This document shows positions 1-5,461 of a stretch of DNA of 5,761 nucleotides, in pieces. The stretch covers positions 1-5,761 of the forward strand of contig JAEEVI010000111.1 in the NCBI GenBank assembly GCA_016287035.1, written 5' to 3'. The stretch is from Bacillota bacterium. Its GTDB lineage: Bacteria > Bacillota > Clostridia > Peptostreptococcales > Anaerovoracaceae. The stretch's first letter is position 1. Every line of letters begins with the position of its first letter. Under the pieces are notes generated by a model. It searched no databases. It was not told the origin of the DNA and saw only the letters and a program-made list of their open reading frames with translations. Made by a program: the position numbers and the translations under genes.

Positions 1-970
1 GCTTCTTCTCCTTGCGGCCGCCCTTGGCGCCCGAGGACTGATCGCTGCTTGCCGTGTAAGCGACAGAAAGCTTTCCGCCTTCCGTTCTGCGGCCGGCGGG
101 AGCGGGACGCTGGGAGCCGTCCTGCTTTTTGCGCGGAGGCTGACCGGTCTGTCCGCCCTGATCCGGCTTCTTTCTTCCGACGAATTCCTTGGGCTTTCTC
201 TCCTTGGGCTTCTGGTCCTCGTGGCGTATCACATTGCTCGGAGTCACGGGCTTTACGGGCTCGTCGGTGCCGGCCTTGCGTATGATCTTGATGCCGATGC
301 CGGGAGTATAGTCGACGGAAGGTTCCTCCTGCTTCGCGGGCTCCTCGCTCTTGGACTTTGGAGCCTTGTCGGCTTTCTTTTCCGGCTTTTCCGCCGGAGC
401 CTGAGGCGCTTCTTCCTTGTTCTCTTCTTTTTTAGCCGCGGTCTTTGCCTTCTTTTCGGGCTTCTTCTCCTCCGAAGCAGGCTGCTCGCCGGCCTTTTTG
501 ATGATCTTTACGCCGATCTTGGGAAGATCTCCCTCGTATACGGTCTCGGGCTGCTTTTCCTCCGGCTTATTTACGGCGGCGGTCTCCTGCTTCGTCTCTT
601 CGGCGGCAGGCGCTGCGACGGGAGCGTCCTGGGGAGGCTTCTGCTTTTCCTGATCCTCCTTCGCGGCCTTTTCTATGTTCTGGGGAACGGCGCTCTTTGG
701 CATGGGCTTTCCGAACGGGAATGCCTTTCCGGTCTGCTGGACAGCCTTGCTCTGAGCCTTTGGAAGCGGTTTCGCGGCAGCGGGAACTACCGGCTTCACA
801 TCCTGAGCCGGCGCCTTCGGAGCCGCAGGCTTCGCCTTTTTGGCGCCCTGAGCCTGAGCCTCGAGTACCGCCTTGTCAGCGGCCTTTATCTTTACTTTCG
901 ATTCTCCGTTATCGGCGTTCTCTTTTTTCGAAGCCGACGATCTGACTATCTTTGTTTCGGTTGTTGGCAT
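1..970 (-). CDS. infB: Translation initiation factor IF-2, N-terminal part (partial, runs off left edge)
   Basis: IF-2 is the GTPase that brings initiator fMet-tRNA to the 30S subunit and promotes 50S joining. Only the first 323 codons are in the window, and the frame stays open to base 1. The GTPase core is not visible, so identity rests on position (directly after nusA-ylxR) and composition: a long Lys/Glu/Pro/Ala/Gln-rich, probably disordered stretch typical of the IF-2 N-terminal region, turning Gly/Arg/Lys-rich near the edge (residues about 260-323). The start ATG at 970-968 overlaps the ylxR stop as TAATG and has an AGGAGG at 983-978. No leading IF2_N-type fold is recognisable in the first 60 residues. 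A motif of the form P-x-IG-x-KII-x-KAG occurs twice, near residues 150-161 and 223-234. Any reading other than infB is unlikely given the context. Confidence 0.88.
   Translation of the reverse strand, partial: MPTTETKIVRSSASKKENADNGESKVKIKAADKAVLEAQAQGAKKAKPAAPKAPAQDVKPVVPAAAKPLPKAQSKAVQQTGKAFPFGKPMPKSAVPQNIEKAAKEDQEKQKPPQDAPVAAPAAEETKQETAAVNKPEEKQPETVYEGDLPKIGVKIIKKAGEQPASEEKKPEKKAKTAAKKEENKEEAPQAPAEKPEKKADKAPKSKSEEPAKQEEPSVDYTPGIGIKIIRKAGTDEPVKPVTPSNVIRHEDQKPKERKPKEFVGRKKPDQGGQTGQPPRKKQDGSQRPAPAGRRTEGGKLSVAYTASSDQSSGAKGGRKEKK
269..538 (-). repeat. Duplicated KII-x-KAG motif inside the IF-2 linker
   Basis: Two copies of a short module occur in the IF-2 N-terminal linker. The upstream copy (538-488, residues 145-161) starts at a Tyr and contains PKIGVKIIKKAG. 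The downstream copy (310-269, residues 221-234) contains PGIGIKIIRKAG. The two are offset by exactly 219 bp (73 codons). Across the 36-bp core (269-304 against 488-523) 27 bases match by hand alignment. Both are followed by acidic/Pro/Lys-rich linker, so the unit looks like an internal duplication. The function is unknown. Confidence 0.6.
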
Positions 971-1200
971 TAAAACACCTCCTGACGCTCTTTCATGATC
1001 TCCTGCGGCAGCTTTCGCCTCTTTACGGCCATTTGCAGGCATTTTTCACTGTCCTTGCAGAGATATATGCCTCTGCGCTGAGCTTTGCCGCTCTCGTCTA
1101 TGACAAGTCCCTGTTCCGAAGCGACGAACCGCAGCAGCTCGCTCTTTGGCCTGCGCTGCATGCATCCGACGCATCGTCTTAAGGGAACATATTTTTCCAT
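970..1200 (-). CDS. ylxR: YlxR family RNA-binding protein (DUF448; RnpM-like)
   Basis: This is a small basic protein of 76 residues from the YlxR/DUF448 family, which is nearly always encoded between nusA and infB. In Bacillus subtilis the protein has been described as a nucleoid-associated regulator and as a modulator of RNase P (RnpM). Family hallmarks are visible: an N-terminal RRCVGC (residues 8-13) and a central RRGIYLC (42-48), the equivalent of the family's GRGAYxC. Arg/Lys clusters follow around 60-63. The protein has four cysteines (10, 13, 48, 54). The length is a little short compared with the roughly 90 residues common in the family. The gene sits 9 nt downstream of nusA with only a weak Shine-Dalgarno (AGGTAAAG), so translation may depend on coupling to nusA. 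Its stop overlaps the infB start. Identification is secure; the molecular role in this organism is inferred from homologues. Confidence 0.93.
   Translation of the reverse strand: MEKYVPLRRCVGCMQRRPKSELLRFVASEQGLVIDESGKAQRRGIYLCKDSEKCLQMAVKRRKLPQEIMKERQEVF
978..983 (-). promoter_or_regulatory. infB ribosome binding site inside ylxR
   Basis: AGGAGG on the minus strand lies in the last codons of ylxR, 7 nt ahead of the infB ATG. It fixes the infB start. Together with the TAATG stop/start overlap it suggests that ribosomes finishing ylxR reinitiate on infB. Confidence 0.8.
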
Positions 1201-1209
1201 ACTCTTTAC

Positions 1210-2511
1210 CTACGCCATCGCCGCTTTGATCGCTTCGATCATAGCCGCGTTGGTCGCTCCGCTGTCGAGCTCTATGCCGTTCTGCGCGGCGAATTCGATG
1301 AGCTCGGCCTTCTTCATCTTCGAAAGGCCCTTGGGCGCGGTCTTTTCAGCCGCGGGGAGCTCTTCCGCCTCGGGCGTTCCGTCCGGAAGGATGTCGCCCT
1401 CGTTCTCGGCGATGACCACGTCACCGTACTCGTCCGGCGTCTCCGAAGCGGCCTCGCTCTGGAGAGTGTACTCGTTTATATCGAACTGCGAGTGGCTCTT
1501 TATATCTATCTTCCAGCTGCAGAGCTTGGCGGCGAGCCTTACGTTCTGGCCCTCCTTGCCGATGGCCAGCGACAGCTGGTAATCCGGAACGACTACGAGC
1601 GCCGACTTTTCGGCCTCGTTTATGAGCACCATCTCGACCTTGGCCGGCGAGAGAGCGCTGCTTATGAGCTTTCCGGGATCCTCGCTCCAGTTGATGATGT
1701 CGATCTTTTCGCCCGAGAGCTCGTCGACTACTGCCTGGACCCTGGCGCCGCGTCCTCCGACGCACGCTCCTACCGGATCCACGTTCTCGTCGTACGTGCA
1801 GACAGCGATCTTAGTCCTCGAACCTGCCTCCCTGGCGATGCTCCTGATCTCCACGGTCCCGTCCTGTATCTCGGGGACTTCGAGCTCGAACAGCCTCTTG
1901 ACGAGACCGGGGTGCGTGCGGGAAAGGAAGACCTGCGGGCCTTTGGTCGTCTTTTTGACGTCCATGATGTAGACCTTGAGCCTCTGATTGACTCTGTATC
2001 TTTCGCCGGGTATCTGCTCGTTCGCGGAGAGGATGCCTTCGGCCCTTCCCATGTTGATGAACACCGTGTCGTTGCTTATCCTCTGCACGATGCCTGTGAC
2101 GACCTCGGTCTGGCGCCCTGAATAATCGTCGAATATCATCTTGTGCTCCGTCTCGCGTATGCGCTGCACGACGACCTGCTTTGCCGTCTGCGCCGCGATG
2201 CGTCCGAAATCCCTCGGGGAGAGCTGGTATTCGATGACGTCGCCGAGCTCGTACTCGGGATCTATCTCCTGCGCCTCTTCCAGGCTCGCCTGATACATCG
2301 GATCCTCGACTTCCTCGACGATGTCCCTGCGCATGAATATGTCGATCTCTCCTGTCTGTCTGTCGATGTTGACCCTGACGTTCTGGGAGGTGCCGTAGTT
2401 CTTCTTGTACGCAGACACCAGCGCAGATTCTATCGCCTCGATGAGGAGCTCCTTGGAGATCCCTTTTTCCCTTTCGAGATCGGTGATTGCTTCGATAAAT
2501 TCCTGATTCAT
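1210..2511 (-). CDS. nusA: Transcription termination/antitermination factor NusA with C-terminal extension
   Basis: NusA binds RNA polymerase and nascent RNA and modulates pausing, intrinsic termination and antitermination. Domains in order: RNAP-binding N-terminal domain (about 1-128, starting MNQEFIEAITDLEREKGI), S1 domain (about 134-198, with the VTGIVQRI strand and FINMGRAEGIL), KH1 (about 200-278, GGRG at 252-255) and KH2 (about 283-345, IGKEGQNVRLAAKL with the G-x-x-G at 318-321). The core matches the short Bacillota form. The protein is 433 residues, longer than the roughly 370 of B. subtilis NusA. The extra part is an acidic linker (about 349-392) and a terminal basic/hydrophobic segment (398-433) resembling a HeH/LEM, SAP or Rho_N module. 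It does not look like the proteobacterial AR repeats. AGGAGG at 2524-2519 overlaps the rimP stop codon and lies 7 nt from the ATG, which supports this start. Confidence 0.97.
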   Translation of the reverse strand: MNQEFIEAITDLEREKGISKELLIEAIESALVSAYKKNYGTSQNVRVNIDRQTGEIDIFMRRDIVEEVEDPMYQASLEEAQEIDPEYELGDVIEYQLSPRDFGRIAAQTAKQVVVQRIRETEHKMIFDDYSGRQTEVVTGIVQRISNDTVFINMGRAEGILSANEQIPGERYRVNQRLKVYIMDVKKTTKGPQVFLSRTHPGLVKRLFELEVPEIQDGTVEIRSIAREAGSRTKIAVCTYDENVDPVGACVGGRGARVQAVVDELSGEKIDIINWSEDPGKLISSALSPAKVEMVLINEAEKSALVVVPDYQLSLAIGKEGQNVRLAAKLCSWKIDIKSHSQFDINEYTLQSEAASETPDEYGDVVIAENEGDILPDGTPEAEELPAAEKTAPKGLSKMKKAELIEFAAQNGIELDSGATNAAMIEAIKAAMA

Positions 2512-2522
2512 TGGTATTCCTC

Positions 2523-3002
2523 CTAGAACACAACAGCCAGATTGATCTTGCCGGCTTTATCTTTGGGGATTTGTATGACGGTCCCCTCGTCTGTCGTTAT
2601 CGTGACGGACTCGTCGTCGCTTTCGGTGAGAATCCCCTCCAGCTTCTTTTTTCCGTCCATCGCCTTATAAAGGCTTATCTCTATCCGTTCGCCGCGGAAG
2701 CGCTCGAAGTCTTTTCGCGATATGAGAGGCCTGTCGAGCCCCGGCGAGGATACCTCGAGATAATAATTCTGTTCGATGGGATCGGCTTCGTCGAGCTTTT
2801 CGCTGAGATACCTGCTGACGGTCTCGCAGTCGCCGGCCGACATATGACCGTACGCGCCGTCCTGCAGCCTGTCGACGTAGACCCTCAGATACCAGCTTCC
2901 GGCCTCCTTCACGAATTCGCATCTTGAGAGCTCGTAGCCGTTGTCTCTGCCGAATCCGTCCATCCATTCCGCTATGAGATCCGATATCTTTTTCTTAGCC
3001 AT
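2523..3002 (-). CDS. rimP: Ribosome maturation factor RimP
   Basis: RimP is a 159-residue cytoplasmic protein that binds free 30S subunits and helps late 16S/30S assembly around ribosomal protein S12. The family hallmark YLEVSSPGLDRPL is at residues 81-93. Upstream is the N-terminal alpha/beta domain, with LRVYVDR at 39-45 and the SAGDCETVSRYLSEKLD helix. Downstream is the C-terminal SH3-like barrel (about 94-159, FRGERIEISLY and LEGILTE). The start is chosen at the ATG 3002-3000, giving MAKKKISDL, with a GGAAG just upstream, although the spacing is tight. An in-frame GTG at 3020 would add six residues but has no Shine-Dalgarno. The gene is first in the rimP-nusA-ylxR-infB operon and is preceded by a leader hairpin and a candidate promoter. 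Length and order are normal for the family. Confidence 0.95.
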   Translation of the reverse strand: MAKKKISDLIAEWMDGFGRDNGYELSRCEFVKEAGSWYLRVYVDRLQDGAYGHMSAGDCETVSRYLSEKLDEADPIEQNYYLEVSSPGLDRPLISRKDFERFRGERIEISLYKAMDGKKKLEGILTESDDESVTITTDEGTVIQIPKDKAGKINLAVVF

Positions 3003-3021
3003 GCTTCCGTAAGTAAACACA

Positions 3022-3044
3022 GAAGAGTGGCTGAGCCACTCTTC
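3022..3044 (-). promoter_or_regulatory. Perfect inverted repeat in the rimP operon leader
   Basis: GAAGAGTGGCT and its exact reverse complement are separated by one base (11-1-11). As RNA read toward rimP this would fold as a 9-bp stem, GAAGAGUGG with CCACUCUUC, and a 5-nt loop. It is followed by a modestly U-rich stretch, ending about 20 nt before the rimP ATG. No clean U-tract follows on either strand, so a strong intrinsic terminator is doubtful. A leader or attenuator hairpin for the rimP-nusA operon, an mRNA stabiliser or a DNA operator are all possible. The structure is seen directly; the role is inference. Confidence 0.6.
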
Positions 3045-3065
3045 AACAATAACGTATTCTCCAGT

Positions 3066-3093
3066 ATATTATCATACTTTTATGGATTTGCAA
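3066..3093 (-). promoter_or_regulatory. Candidate sigma-A promoter for the rimP-nusA-ylxR-infB operon
   Basis: Reading the minus strand, a -35-like TTGCAA (3093-3088) is followed by a 16-nt spacer and TAATAT (3071-3066). A TG lies one base before the -10, making an extended -10. Transcription would start near 3060, giving a leader of roughly 58 nt that contains the inverted repeat at 3022-3044. The match is by eye only. The -35 hexamer is shared with the candidate plus-strand promoter. Confidence 0.5.
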
Positions 3094-3115
3094 GCATTTA
3101 TTTAAGTGCTATTAT
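3088..3115 (+). promoter_or_regulatory. Candidate sigma-A promoter for pfkA
   Basis: TTGCAA (3088-3093), a 16-nt spacer and TATTAT (3110-3115, five of six to consensus) are preceded by TGC, giving an extended -10. Transcription would start near 3122, about 30 nt ahead of the pfkA ATG. This is a by-eye match in the only AT-rich gap upstream of pfkA. Confidence 0.5.
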
Positions 3116-3140
3116 AACTGATATAAGTCCCTGTTATCAG

Positions 3141-3147
3141 AAGGAGG
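3141..3147 (+). promoter_or_regulatory. pfkA ribosome binding site
   Basis: AAGGAGG lies 5 nt before the ATG at 3153 and decides that start over the open reading frame's earlier ATG at 3027. Confidence 0.88.
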
Positions 3148-3152
3148 ACAAA

Positions 3153-4112
3153 ATGCCTAAGATCGGAATACTTACCAGCGGCGGCGACGCGCCCGGAATG
3201 AACGCCGCGGTCAGAGCCGCGGTGCGCACGGCCCTTTTCAACGGCTTCGAGGCGTGCGGCATCGAGCGCGGCTACGAAGGCCTTATAGACGGAGAGATCC
3301 GCGACATGGACGTCAGTTCCGTGGCGGATATTCTTCACAGAGGAGGAACGATACTTCAGACCGCCAGGAGCGACCGCTTCAGGACGGAGGAAGGCATCTC
3401 GAAGGCCGTCATGATGATACAGAGCTTCGGGATCGACGCGCTCATCATCGTCGGTGGCGACGGGAGCATGAGAGGCGCGCTGGAGCTGGCGAAGCGCGGA
3501 GTGAACGTCATGTGCCTTCCGGGAACTATCGACAACGATCTCGGATACACTGACTTTACGATCGGTTTCGACACGGCAGTCCACACCGTGCTCTCCGCGA
3601 TAAGCAACGTAAGGGATACGTCCTCCTCGCACGAAAGGACGACGATAATAGAGGTGATGGGACGCCACTGCGGCGATATCGCGCTGTACTCCGGTCTCGC
3701 CGGCGGCGCGGAATCGATACTCGTGCCCGAAAAGCCCTACGATATCTCGGCGATCTGCAAAAAGATAATAATCGGCCGCAACAGGGGCAAGCGTCACAAC
3801 ATAATAATAAAAGCCGAAGGCGTCGACATCGACCCCTTCGACATGGCAAAACTCATACAGGAGCGCACGGGCGTGGAATCCAAGGTCGTGGTCCTGAGCT
3901 ATCTGCAGAGAGGCGGCTCCCCCACCGCGAACGACAGGATCCTCGCGACGAGCTGCGCATACAAGGCCGTAGAGCTTATACGCGACGGCTCGCGCAACAG
4001 GGCCATAGGCATCGCCGCGAACGAGATAGTCCACTTCGACCTGGCGGACGCTCTCAAAATGGCGCAGCCCTTCAGGGAAAACTACCTCGCTATGGCAGAC
4101 GTGCTGTCATAA
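3153..4112 (+). CDS. pfkA: ATP-dependent 6-phosphofructokinase
   Basis: PfkA phosphorylates fructose 6-phosphate to fructose 1,6-bisphosphate, the committed step of glycolysis, as a cytoplasmic homotetramer. The 319-residue length is exactly that of the classic bacterial enzyme, and positions line up almost one-to-one with the Geobacillus numbering. Visible elements are the nucleotide-binding TSGGDAPGMNAAVRA (8-22), R72, GGDGS (101-105; G104 is typical of ATP rather than PPi users), catalytic PGTIDND (123-129, with base D127), R162, MGR (169-171) and E222. Allosteric-site residues R21, R25, R154, R211 and K213 are retained, so ADP/PEP-type control is plausible. In the sugar-phosphate pocket the usual H of GHxQRGG is Tyr (Y250 here) and the usual R243 is Lys (K244). 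The gene is monocistronic and divergent from the rimP operon, and its last 23 bp overlap the convergent thiazole gene. Confidence 0.97.
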   Translation: MPKIGILTSGGDAPGMNAAVRAAVRTALFNGFEACGIERGYEGLIDGEIRDMDVSSVADILHRGGTILQTARSDRFRTEEGISKAVMMIQSFGIDALIIVGGDGSMRGALELAKRGVNVMCLPGTIDNDLGYTDFTIGFDTAVHTVLSAISNVRDTSSSHERTTIIEVMGRHCGDIALYSGLAGGAESILVPEKPYDISAICKKIIIGRNRGKRHNIIIKAEGVDIDPFDMAKLIQERTGVESKVVVLSYLQRGGSPTANDRILATSCAYKAVELIRDGSRNRAIGIAANEIVHFDLADALKMAQPFRENYLAMADVLS

Positions 4113-4689
4113 AGACGGACATCATGCAGGCGGCCTCAGCGCCGCGCTCCAGACACATTTTATAATTCGCAGGGCTTATTCCGCCGAGGGCCCACACCGG
4201 GAGCTCCGCTTTCGAGCAGACCTCCTCAAGAAAACCGAGCCCTCTGCCTTTAAGCCCTTTTTTACAGTCAGTCTCGAATATATGGCTCGCCGTTATATAC
4301 GTCGCGCCGAGCTTCTTCGCAAGCAGAGCGTCGGAGACGCTGTGGCACGAAGCGCCTATCGTTTCGAATCCTTCGAGAGTCCCTTCGGAAGCCTCAAGCG
4401 CCAAAAGCGGAAGATGTATCTTTTTCCAGCCGAGCTGCCTGGCGGCGTCCGCGCGCCCGTGCAGGATGAGCTCCGTTCCGCTGTTTTCGCAGACGCTTAT
4501 AGCCTTTTCGGCCAGCTTCAGGTATTCCTGTTCGGACGAAGCCTTGTCGCGCAGTATTATCGCGCGTATACCAAGCTTTGCCAGCTTTTCGACCCTTTCG
4601 GCGATCTTCCCGCGGCACAGTTCTCTGTCCGTGACGGCGACGAGCCTTCCGGCGTTCTCCTCTATCGCGAGCGCGAGATCCTTTCTCAT
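4090..4689 (-). CDS. tenI: TenI-like thiazole tautomerase of the ThiE/TenI family (likely autoannotated as thiamine phosphate synthase)
   Basis: This is a 199-residue TIM-barrel protein of the thiamine phosphate synthase/TenI superfamily. Superfamily marks are VAVTDRELC (17-25), ILRDK (45-49, compare QLREK), a GASCHS strand (112-117) and WALGGISPANY (166-176). The key segment is SHIFETDCKKGLKGRG (135-150), which matches the TenI signature HVFETDCKKGL and retains the catalytic-type His (H136). The ThiE diphosphate motif PT-x-TK is absent at that place. LHGRAD (76-81) also resembles TenI (NGRVD) rather than the ThiE NDR motif. TenI aromatises the thiazole made by ThiG, which fits its position: the ATG overlaps the thiG stop as ATGA, so translation is probably coupled. 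It is the last gene of the thi cluster and overlaps pfkA tail-to-tail by 23 bp. A true ThiE activity is less likely but not excluded from sequence alone. Confidence 0.8.
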   Translation of the reverse strand: MRKDLALAIEENAGRLVAVTDRELCRGKIAERVEKLAKLGIRAIILRDKASSEQEYLKLAEKAISVCENSGTELILHGRADAARQLGWKKIHLPLLALEASEGTLEGFETIGASCHSVSDALLAKKLGATYITASHIFETDCKKGLKGRGLGFLEEVCSKAELPVWALGGISPANYKMCLERGAEAACMMSVFMTARLP

Positions 4690-5459
4690 TTGCTTCCCAC
4701 TACGCCGGATGCGGGGCTTGAGGCCGAAGCGGCTCCGGTAAGGACGCGGCCCATGCCGGTAAGATACGCCGTGCGGCCTGCCTCTATCGCGAGCCTGAAG
4801 GCTCCGGCCATAGCCGGGATATCTCCCGCGGTCGCGATGCCTGTGTTCGCCATGACCGCGTCGGCGCCCATCTCCATGACCTCGCAGGCCTGGCTGGGAC
4901 GGCCTATGCCGGCGTCCACGATGACGGGGACCTGCTTTTCGTCTATGATCATCTGAATGAATTCCTTAGTTACGATGCCCCTGTTGGTGCCTATCGGCGC
5001 GGCAAGCGGCATGACGGCGGCGGCGCCGGCGTCGACGAGCTGCCTGGCGACGTTCAGGTCGGGATACATGTACGCCATGACGGCGAAGCCCTCCTTGGCG
5101 AGGATCTCAGTTGCCCTTACTGTCTCGTGGTTGTCGGGAAGAAGATACTTGCTGTCGGGAATGATCTCGAGCTTTACGAAATCGCCGCAGCCGAGCTCTC
5201 TGGCCAGATGCGCCGTCCTGATGGCCTCCTCGGCCGTCTTGCTGCCGGAGGTGTTGGGCAGTATAGTCACGCCCTCGGGGATGAAGTCGAGGATGTTCTC
5301 ACCCGTCGGCATTATGTTTCTGCGCAGCGCTACGGTTATCATCTGCGCGCCGCCCTGCTTTACCGCGGCGTCGATGAGCTGGACGCTGTATTTTCCCGAG
5401 CCGAGTATGAATCTCGAAGTGAATTCGCGGCCCGCGATTATAAGTTTGTCGTTTTCCAT
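4686..5459 (-). CDS. thiG: Thiazole synthase ThiG
   Basis: ThiG builds thiazole phosphate from 1-deoxy-D-xylulose 5-phosphate, dehydroglycine and sulfur delivered as ThiS thiocarboxylate. The protein has 257 residues, normal for the family, and is a cytoplasmic (beta/alpha)8 barrel. Hallmarks are SRFILGSGKY (15-24), TILPNTSGSKTAEEAIRTA (65-83), FVKLEIIPDSKYLLPD (94-109) with the Schiff-base lysine K96, AVMPLAAPIGTNRGI (148-162), VIVDAGIGRPSQACE (179-193), the phosphate-binding NTGIATAGDIPAMA (205-218) and the usual C-terminal ASASSP (245-250). The APIGTNRG variant of the phosphate loop is, from memory, common in Bacillota. The start ATG (5459) follows GGAGGG at 5471-5466, which lies inside the end of thiF; only 2 nt separate the thiF stop from this ATG. 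The downstream tenI-like gene overlaps by 4 nt. No thiH lies between them. Confidence 0.97.
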   Translation of the reverse strand: MENDKLIIAGREFTSRFILGSGKYSVQLIDAAVKQGGAQMITVALRRNIMPTGENILDFIPEGVTILPNTSGSKTAEEAIRTAHLARELGCGDFVKLEIIPDSKYLLPDNHETVRATEILAKEGFAVMAYMYPDLNVARQLVDAGAAAVMPLAAPIGTNRGIVTKEFIQMIIDEKQVPVIVDAGIGRPSQACEVMEMGADAVMANTGIATAGDIPAMAGAFRLAIEAGRTAYLTGMGRVLTGAASASSPASGVVGSK

Positions 5460-5461
5460 TT

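Noticed and set aside
221..973. A 250-residue plus-strand open frame rich in Leu, Arg, Gly and Phe, resembling a membrane protein.
   Set aside because: It is exactly antisense and in register with the Lys/Glu/Pro/Ala-rich infB linker; AAG and GAG codons read backwards give Leu. It has no ribosome binding site, and the minus strand has clear operon context.
1492..2121. A 209-residue plus-strand open frame opposite nusA.
   Set aside because: It is antisense to the S1/KH region of nusA, with no domain resemblance and no Shine-Dalgarno; a GC-rich shadow.
3003..3020. A GTG start for RimP six codons upstream of the ATG.
   Set aside because: The sequence before the GTG is the arm of the inverted repeat with no Shine-Dalgarno, while MAKKK is a typical RimP start.
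3027..3152. A 42-residue N-terminal extension of PfkA from an ATG at 3027.
   Set aside because: The extension would run through the inverted repeat and both promoter candidates, has no ribosome binding site, and PfkA normally starts exactly at the MPKIGILTSGG residue preceded by AAGGAGG.
3102..4034. A 310-residue minus-strand open frame opposite pfkA.
   Set aside because: It is a shadow of a full-length, motif-perfect pfkA. It would overlap the pfkA promoter region and has no recognisable domain.
4130..4145. A possible terminator hairpin after pfkA (GCGGC and GCCGC with a 6-nt loop).
   Set aside because: It has only a 5-bp stem, no T-run follows, and it lies in the coding sequence of the convergent gene; likely chance in GC-rich DNA.
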